64,000 bases of DNA from NCBI RefSeq assembly GCF_036373705.1, contig NC_089855.1, positions 32,886,719 through 32,950,718 of the forward strand, written 5' to 3'. Below are positions 57,676 through 64,000 of the stretch, piece by piece. The notes under the pieces were generated by a model. It saw only the letters and a program-made list of their open reading frames with translations, did not search any database and was not told the DNA's origin. The position numbers and the translations under genes were made by a program. The stretch is from Amia ocellicauda (lineage: Eukaryota; Chordata; Actinopteri; Amiiformes; Amiidae). Numbering within the stretch: the first letter of the stretch is position 1; every line of letters starts with the position of its first letter.

Positions 57676-58559
57676 CATTGATCAGCCATAACATTATGAC
57701 CACTGACAGGTGAATAACACTGATAGTCTCATTATCATGGCACCTGTCAGTGGGTGGGATATATTAGGCAGCAAGCGAACATTTTGTCCTCAAAGTTGAT
57801 GTGTTAGAAGTAAGAAAATATGGGCAAGCATAAGGATCTGAGCGACTTTGACAAGGGCCAAATTGTGATGGCAGGACGACTGGGTCAGAGCATCTCCAAA
57901 ACTGCAGCTCTTGTGGGGTGTTCCTGGTCTGCAGTGGTCAGTACCTATCAAAAGTGGTCAATGGAAGGAAAAGCGGTGAACCGGCAACAGGGTCATGGGC
58001 GGACAAGGCTCATTGATGCACGTGGGGAGCAAAGGCTGGCCCGTGTGGTCCGATCCAACAGATGAGCTACTGTAGCTCAAATTGCTGAAAAAGTTCATGC
58101 TGGTTCTGATAGAAAGGTATCAGAACACACAGTGCATCTCAGTTTGTTGCATATGGGGCTGCGAAGCCGCAGACCAGTCAGGGTGCCCATGCGGACCCGT
58201 CCACTGCCGAAAGCGCCTACAATGACCACGTGAGCATCAGAACTGGACCACAGAGCAATGGAAGAAAGTGGCCTGGTCTGATGAATCACGAGTTCATCGC
58301 TTGGCCTGTCCTCCAAATTCCCCAGATCTCAATCCAATCGAGCATCTGTGGGATGTGCTGGACGAACAAGTCCGATCCATTGAGGCCCCACCTCGCAACT
58401 TACAGGACTTAAAGGATCTGCTGCTAATGTCTTGGTGCCAGATACCACAGCACACCTTCAGAGGTCTAGTGGAGTCCATGCCTCGATGGCTGTTTTGGTG
58501 GCAAAAGGGGGACCTACACAATATTAGGCAGGTGGTCATAATGTTATGGCTGATCGGTG
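57676..58559 (+). mobile_element. Tc1-like transposon, degenerate (second family)
   Basis: The left end cattgatcagccataacatt and right end aatgttatggctgatcggtg are inverted and flanked by TA. The transposase begins at 57820 with [20 protein letters not shown], then a helix-turn-helix region, [17 protein letters not shown], an in-frame TGA at 58063-58065, LRSRRPVRVP and, in another frame, [20 protein letters not shown]. At 884 bp it is shorter than a full Tc1 element. The middle catalytic segment is missing, so it is inactive. Confidence 0.92.
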
Positions 58560-59626
58560 TATATTAAAATGATGAATTAAGTAATTTTGCTATGAATACT
58601 GTGTGGTTCATCATGTTTTAAACGTGGATCGTCTCTTGTAAAGCCGAAGGTAGTGTGTTTTCCCCACCATTAGTTGTGAACTGAAAGCTTTGCTGCAGTC
58701 CAATCCATTCTAAGTGACATCAACCAAAACATCTCCTCTGTTCTCTCCATTTGGATCATGTGTTCAGTACAGCATTTCGAATGTCCTATATAAACAGAGA
58801 TGCCTATATGACTACACACTGTACAGAAACATTATGAGGAAAACATAGCAGCAATGTTCTTATAAAAAGCACTTTCAATAAATGTCCTTTGAAATTTGCT
58901 TAATCTCCAGAAAAATATAAATTGTAAATTATGTTTTTGTGATTGTATTCATTTGGATGACAGCATATAAGTGAGGAATGAATCCAGTTTTCCATTTACA
59001 ATGATATAAAAACAACCGATTGTATCGTATCTGATTGATTTTCTACTCCAACACCTAGATCTGCACTTATCCATGGCACCATACGAAAGTGTTACTGTTT
59101 CAGAAATGAAATGCTGAAGGTGACACAACTGTTGAGTGGCTTTCTCAATCCCAGTGCTTTACTAACTCATTACTTATCAAACCATCATGACATAACACAC
59201 ATTTAATTCACACAGTAAACATGGTAAAACAAGGATTACCATACATTTTATTTATTTTTGTTTCTTTAGTCCTTGTTGGACTCTATGCGTACGTCCCACA
59301 CTGGTCCATCAAAACCAGACGGACAATCCCAGCTTGGAGTGCATGAGAGACTGCTGAGGGGATGAGGACATGTCCAAGAGACAAGCAGAGACAGAGACAG
59401 GGAGACAGACTCCGTGAGCCGAGATCTGTATCTGCTAAACACTGAGAGTGCATAAGAAATCATTTGAGACAGTCATTGTTTGTTTTGAAGTGGTTTATTA
59501 TTTTTAAATTGCACTGCCTGCTGGCCTGTAGTCCACACGGTAAACTGCCCTGTTGTTCACAGGGTATCATCCCTGTAATCAGAAAAGGAGAACAAGGTAA
59601 AACAAGGATTAGGAGCTGTTTTTATT
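58560..59626. other. Intergenic DNA 3' of the unrecognised gene
   Basis: Mostly AT-rich. At 59260-59365 lies a minus-strand segment resembling exon 59627-59696 of the unrecognised gene (shared atggaccagtgtg and flanking bases). See the findings. Confidence 0.5.
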
Positions 59627-59696
59627 TTAACAGTTGGTGGTGTGTCTCTTTCGGCAGGACTTCACACACTGGTCCATAAGCTGGTGGCTGCCAGAC
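59627..59696 (-). CDS. Unrecognised gene, terminal exon d
   Basis: Acceptor gctctag. It completes the split Arg and encodes SGSHQLMDQCVKSCRKRHTT, Asn, Cys and TAA at 59627-59629. Confidence 0.5.
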
Positions 59697-60507
59697 CTAG
59701 AGCAAGAAACAACACCAAGCAGGCTTCAGCAGACAGACACAGGCTGGTATGACATCAAAACTCCAACCCCCCTGCTGCTTACATCTACACAACTTGATGG
59801 CCAAAGAATAACAGAAAGTGCAACATAGTAATTGTCCCCCACCCTACCAGATCATATTGTTAAAGCTACTTGAAGCTCAAAAACGGTAACAAAATAAATA
59901 AATAAATTAAAGTTTTAGTTTGACTGTTACCTGATGAACCTGCGCTGGCCTGACTGGTCCTTGGGCCTCCTCTGATCCTGCCGACCTGCTGGTTTTTCCC
60001 TCACCTAAAGGACAGCACACAGTGTCAGAGGATCAGATAAAGAAGAGTCGACTCCAGACACCAGCAGGTATCAGTGGTGGCTAAGAGACAGGGTTCTCCT
60101 TCTCCTGCCTCCTCCTTTCCAATGACAACTCATATTATTGTGCACACAATCCTATTGGCACTGGTACGCACCTGTACTGCATGCTCATGGGCAGCACATT
60201 CAGAGCCCAGGGGGAAAAAACATGATTTTACTTTGAGCTTCTTGATTTCTTCCAGGGAACTCAATTCCTCTCTCTGGTTGGGCGAGACAGGAGAACATCA
60301 TACTAAAGAGTGATTATTTTACTTATTTTTTCAAACAGAGCAACTGTGCAGTGTGGTACACTTACCTAGAACAAGCACCTTGCTCTGCTTTAGCCCAAAC
60401 TTTGCGGCAATTTGGAAGATGGGTCTGTGGCTTAAAACAACCCTGTTACCCATATCCACCTTCCACTCAGACCAGGTGTAGGTGCCCAGGCCTCACACAT
60501 AAACCAC
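59627..60507 (-). CDS. Unrecognised gene, four 3' exons (partial or decayed)
   Basis: Four minus-strand segments join in phase: 60366-60507, 60172-60269, 59931-60004 and 59627-59696. Each inner junction has AG and GT signals (gtaagt, gtgcgt, gtaaca). The product reads GTYTWSEWKVDMGNRVVLSH, then FQIAAKFGLKQSKVLVLEEL, SSLEEIKKLKVKSCFFPLGS, CAAHEHAVQVREKPAGRQDQ and DQSGQRRFIR, ending SHQLMDQCVKSCRKRHTTNC and TAA. The tail is very basic with clustered Cys. In the first segment an in-frame TGA lies at codon 5 if the acceptor at 60508 is used; a later AG avoids it. Upstream DNA is filled by a SINE-like repeat and a Tc1 copy, so the 5' exons are not visible. I do not recognise the family. It could be a real gene, a pseudogene or a remnant. 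Confidence 0.5.
59931..60004 (-). CDS. Unrecognised gene, exon c
   Basis: Acceptor cctttag and donor gtaaca. It encodes VREKPAGRQDQRRPKDQSGQ and RRFI plus a split Arg. It is strongly basic. Confidence 0.5.
60172..60269 (-). CDS. Unrecognised gene, exon b
   Basis: The acceptor is within ccagag; the AG that keeps phase with exon a is used, with another AG four bases earlier. It encodes ELSSLEEIKKLKVKSCFFPL and GSECAAHEHAVQ, with donor gtgcgt on a codon boundary. Confidence 0.5.
60366..60507 (-). CDS. Unrecognised gene, exon a
   Basis: Acceptor tatttcag and donor gtaagt. It reads GLGTYTWSEWKVDMGNRVVL, then SHRPIFQIAAKFGLKQSKVL and VL, preceded by VVYV and a TGA where relatives may have had CGA. 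The alternative acceptor gtgtgag, just after the stop, would give an open exon. Confidence 0.5.
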
Positions 60508-60603
60508 CTGAAATACACACAGGACAGAAAAATAACACAGATTATTAAAATTAAAAAACAGTTACACAATCGGACATGTAATCTAATATATTGCTGCTAT
60601 TTT

Positions 60604-60742
60604 TTGTACCCATTTATACAGCTGGGTATTTTACTGGAAAAAAGGTACAACTACATTGCCCCACAGAAGCTTTGAACCCACAACCTTCCAGTTACAAATC
60701 CAGAGTCTTAGATCTACTCCACAATGCTGCCTGTCTCTAAGG
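60604..60742 (+). mobile_element. SINE-like repeat, unsplit copy
   Basis: gtacccatttatacagctgg, acccacaaccttccagtt and ctccacaatgctgcct match the SINE split by the CR1 at 34492-37690, in the same orientation. The 5' head with the gcagacgctcttatcc motif is missing. Confidence 0.72.
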
Positions 60743-60887
60743 GTCAATCCACTTTAGTATTGAAAAGCTCTGTACACCACTTGCACTGGTGCATCTAACA
60801 TCAGTGCATTCATTAATGGGACAAAATCCAAAGCAAGGGTGCGGGTTGGACCCCCATAAGCCCACATGGTGATTAGGAATGCATATA

Positions 60888-61995
60888 CACTCACCTAAAG
60901 GATTATTAGGAACACCTGTTCAATTTCTCATTAATGCAATTATCTAACCAACCAATCACATGGCAGTTGCTTCAATGCATTTAGGGGTGTGGTCCTGGTC
61001 AAGACAATCTCCTGAACTCCAAACTGAATGTCTGAATGGGAAAGAAAGGTGATTTAAGCAATTTTGAGCGTGGCATGGTTGTTGGTGCCAGACGGGCCGG
61101 TCTGAGTATTTCACAATCTGCTCAGTTACTGGGATTTTCACGCACAACCATTTCTAGGGTTTACAAAGAATGGTGTGAAAAGGGAAAAACATCCAGTATG
61201 CGGCAGTCCTGTGGGGGCGAAAATGCCTTGTTGATGCTAGAGGTCAGAGGAGAATGGGCCGACTGATTCAAGCTGATAGAAGAGCAACTTTGACTGAAAT
61301 AACCACTCGTTACAACCGAGGTATGCAGCAAAGCATTTGTGAAGCCACAACACGTACAACCTTGAGGCGGATGGGCTACAACAGCAGAAGACCCCACCGG
61401 GTAACACTCATCTCCACTACAAAGTCAGAATTTGGCGTAAACAGAATGAGAACATGGATCCATCATGCCTTGTTACCACTGTGCAGGCTGGTGGTGGTGG
61501 TGTAATGGTGTGGGGGATGTTTTCTTGGCACACTTTAGGCCCCTTAGTGCCAATTGAGCATCGTTTAAATGCCACGGCCTACCTGAGCATTGTTTCTGAC
61601 CATGTCCATCCCTTTATGACCACCATGTACTCATCCTCTGATGGCTACTTCCAGCAGGATAATGCACCATGTCACAAAGGTCCAATCATTTCAAATTGGT
61701 TTCTTAAACATGACAATGAGTTCACTGTACTAAACTGGCCCACACAGTCACCAGATCTCAACCCAATAGAGCATCTTTGGGATGTGGTGGAACGGGAGCT
61801 TCGTGCCCTGGATGTGCATCCCACAAATCTCCATCAACTGCAAGATGCTATCCTATCAATATGGGTCAACATTTCTAAAGAATGCTTTCAGCACCTTGTT
61901 GAATCAATGCCACGTAGAATTAAGGCAGTTCTGAAGGCGAAAGGGGGTCAAACACAGTATTAGTATGGTGTTCCTAATAATCCTTTAGGTGAGTG
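60888..61995 (+). mobile_element. Tc1-like transposon, internally deleted (copy B)
   Basis: Ends are cactcacctaaaggattatt and the perfect inverted partner aataatcctttaggtgagtg, flanked by TA. It is nearly identical to copy A at 26841-27845 over the shared parts, including [28 protein letters not shown] and [20 protein letters not shown] frameshift near 61215 splits the transposase. A deletion after PLISTTK-type sequence removes the first catalytic Asp, with different breakpoints from copy A, and GGVMVWGMFSWHTLGPLVP is retained here. It is inactive. Confidence 0.94.
61454..61963 (+). pseudogene. Tc1 transposase C-terminal fragment (copy B)
   Basis: 169-residue open frame with MDPSCLVTTVQAGGGGVMVW, then [44 protein letters not shown] and the Glu-bearing [18 protein letters not shown]. 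The N-terminal half is in separate frames at 61036-61266 and 61254-61430. Confidence 0.9.
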
Positions 61996-62593
61996 TATAC
62001 TAATTCCGAGTTTGGGTTGTAGAATCCACCTTATTTTCTGTTATGGATTTTCCCAATAAGTCAGACTGGTGAACCAGAAGTATGTGAAGAAAGAAGTTTA
62101 TTGCTTTACAAGCAGCTTGGAAGAATGGCAATCACAGAGGCTCTATGACAGCAGATTCTTAAAGGCACACACAGACATATTTATATGATATAGTACATGA
62201 CGCAACAGACTCTCTGCCAATCTCCTCAGACATGTAAATTTCTCTAGGACATATTACAGCATTACAGATATTGTTGCTGGACAGACATGGAATTTGTCCA
62301 TTATCATAACTCCTAACACAAAGAGCAGTCCAAGGATATTTTTGACAATTTCTCTTGAGAACCACAGAGAAAAACAACTAATTGTATGGTACAGACAATC
62401 TGGATACCATCTTCCTAGTTTTATATAAAGAACGTCAAGTACAGACAACATTAAGTATAGACCAGGACAAAGATAGGTCATAGTTATTCACACAGCACTC
62501 CACATCTTTAACTTCCTCAAACAGAAGATTTTTAGAGCTCAAAACTAGATAACCCTGAAGAGGCTGGGGTTAAAAGGGGTTATTGTCTTAACA
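61996..62593. other. DNA between Tc1 copy B and the second mx
   Basis: AT-rich with short open frames only. It may include an old retroelement segment (about 62090-62540) that I could not classify. Confidence 0.4.
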
Positions 62594-62599
62594 TTTATT
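62594..62599 (-). terminator. Polyadenylation signal of the second mx
   Basis: Minus strand AATAAA, about 58 bp beyond the mx stop codon at 62657. Confidence 0.6.
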
Positions 62600-62656
62600 T
62601 TTAATTTAACACCTTTAATTTAACATGAACATACACAGAACTTCCACAATCTTGCT

Positions 62657-62899
62657 TTATAAGTTAACTACAAACTTAGCCAGGTGTTGCTGGGCTTTTC
62701 TCAGCCGTTCCATACTACACTGCAAGGCATGCCTTTCTTGGGCGATTTCTCCATTCTCCCGTAGCAGTTGCTCCACATTGGTGTCTTCCCTTTCCCCAAT
62801 CAGCTCCAACACGGAGGTCTGTACATTGCTGATGTACTGCTGCACCATGTGGTATTGCAGTATCAGCGGAATCTGGTTGGCCAGGCGGTCAGAGGCAAT
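62657..62899 (-). CDS. mx: mx copy 2 terminal exon: GTPase effector domain
   Basis: Acceptor gactccag; 80 residues plus TAA at 62657-62659. It is the same length as exon 13 of copy 1, with a handful of substitutions. Confidence 0.94.
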   Translation of the reverse strand: MASDRLANQIPLILQYHMVQQYISNVQTSVLELIGEREDTNVEQLLRENGEIAQERHALQCSMERLRKAQQHLAKFVVNL

Positions 62900-63699
62900 C
62901 TGGAGTCACAGAAACAAAGTGGGGGTTTCAGACAGAGGTGACCCATTTTGAACACTGCACAAATAAGAAAGTATCATATTCAAAAAGGGTCTGGTTTATT
63001 GACTTTGATACCTAGGCTGGGATTAAGTTAAATCTCTGACCCATCTGCTAATGGAAAACTACAAAATTATGCTCAGTGGCAGGTTTAATTCTTCTGAAAG
63101 GTTTTGCTCTTCTTGTAAACAGTACAGAATTATAATTTGCTGTTAGCAGGCGGGAATAAGTTTTGATTTAATCTGGCCCTGTTTTTCATCCACTTTAACA
63201 TTCATTATTACAATCATTGTTTTCATGGATTACACACAGTTGATGATCATGTACTAGTATTTCCACAACATTTTGTTTTCTTCTTGATGTTGACTGACAC
63301 AGCAAGCGTCCGGCCTTTAGTTTCTAAATATTAATAATACTAATCATAAAATCAATATTAAAATGTAGTTATTAGGCTACATATTGAAATGAAAACCTGT
63401 GAGTCACATTTTACATTTGAAACTAACCCTACAGAAGGTTTCAAAGTATTTTTTTGTATTAGTAAAAACTAAGAAAAACAAATATCTACCTTAAAGTATG
63501 CATGAACATGATGGGCCATCTCTTTAATGTCAGCATTAGTGTAAGTATAAAATGGAGACACCCCTCTCTGTTTGGATGTAGCTAATTGGTAGCTGTAAAG
63601 GGAGTCCTGGGAGTAGACAATTTTTTCCATTTTAAACTGCCACCGCATCATTTCCTCAGATGTCTTCTCCGCTTGTCCCCGCAGGTCTTCGATGTAGAC
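62657..63699 (-). CDS. mx: Second Mx gene, last two exons (continues past window)
   Basis: Exons 63490-63699 and 62657-62899 correspond exactly in position and phase to exons 12 and 13 of the first mx gene. They read VYIEDLRGQAEKTSEEMMRW, FKMEKIVYSQDSLYSYQLAT, KEMAHHVHAYFK, then [40 protein letters not shown] and [16 protein letters not shown] with TAA. The last exons are very similar. Most differences fall in the L4-like stretch [20 protein letters not shown], which is two residues longer here than in the first copy. No lesion is seen in the visible part. Upstream exons lie beyond 64000, consistent with a head-to-tail tandem duplicate. Confidence 0.93.
63490..63699 (-). CDS. mx: mx copy 2 penultimate exon
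   Basis: Acceptor tctggag and donor gtagat as in copy 1. It has 70 codons against 68 in copy 1; the extra two fall at the tandem YTNAD stretch. Confidence 0.92.
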
Positions 63700-63799
63700 C
63701 TCCAGAAATTATGAACAACAAAAGGTAAATATCCATTGTCTATCTGACAATGACTACTGTCCTATCATTCCAAGTAATATATTAGTGCTATGCAAAAAT

Positions 63800-63806
63800 A
63801 CATACA

Positions 63807-63835
<29 letters not shown>
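63800..63835. repeat. (CATA)n microsatellite
   Basis: About nine CATA units in the intron of the second mx gene. Confidence 0.93.
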
Positions 63836-63838
<3 letters not shown>

Positions 63839-64000
63839 CATCATTAAATTAAGATTAGTTGAGATCAATAATGCAAACTACCTTCCAATGCAACTGGCAA
63901 TTTAGAGGTTAATGATTATTATTCATGAGTATTGATTATAATATTGATGAGATGGGAAGGCTTAATTTATAATACCAATGAAATCACTGCTAGTTATTAG

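Noticed and set aside
62090..62540. Possible solo LTR next to the second mx
   Set aside because: No TG...CA ends with a short target duplication could be defined by eye.
63800..63835. Short evenly spaced repeat considered as a CRISPR-like array
   Set aside because: Simple CATA microsatellite with no spacers, in a vertebrate genome.

Overview
This is a window of vertebrate nuclear DNA. Its genes are split by GT-AG introns, and it is rich in microsatellites and in fish-type transposons: Tc1-like and hAT elements, CR1/L2 LINEs, a DIRS retroelement and a SINE. The gene families and the repeat mix point to a ray-finned fish. The CR1 tail resembles those I associate with non-teleost lineages such as bowfin, gar or sturgeon, but that placement is only an inference.

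Layout. (1) 978-16538, + strand: the last seven coding exons of a tomosyn gene (stxbp5l-like), ending in the R-SNARE-like tail; the 5' part lies outside the window. Its introns hold a palindromic MITE, a hAT-type element with a perfect 8-bp target duplication, and a Tc1-type MITE. (2) 16539-26312: 3' UTR and intergenic DNA with a decayed Tc1 copy and another hAT element. (3) 26313-33156, - strand: a complete seven-exon gatd3 (ES1-like mitochondrial glutamine-amidotransferase-like protein), convergent with stxbp5l. Its last intron holds a Tc1 copy and a hAT element that ends about 30 bp from the exon 6 donor. (4) 34212-37854: a hAT MITE containing a SINE that itself contains a CR1-like LINE. 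(5) 38027-54877, - strand: a complete interferon-induced dynamin-like GTPase gene (mx) with 13 coding exons. It has a probable non-coding first exon, a TATA-like box and an ISRE-like element at 55572-55770. One intron uses a GC donor, intron 8 carries an L2 fragment, and intron 11 carries a 5.4-kb degenerate DIRS retroelement with inverted ends. (6) 57676-58559: another Tc1-like copy. (7) 59627-60507, - strand: four phase-compatible exons of a gene I do not recognise. (8) 60888-61995: a Tc1 copy of the same family as the one in gatd3. (9) 62657-63699, - strand: the last two exons of a second mx gene that continues past the window end, so this is a tandem mx cluster.

The genes do not form a pathway. 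Tomosyn inhibits SNARE assembly in secretion, GATD3 is mitochondrial, and Mx proteins are interferon-induced antiviral GTPases. The most interesting parts are the unrecognised exons between the two mx genes, the duplicated mx locus and the layered transposon insertions. Exon boundaries come from splice signals, phase continuity and remembered family sequence, not from transcripts.
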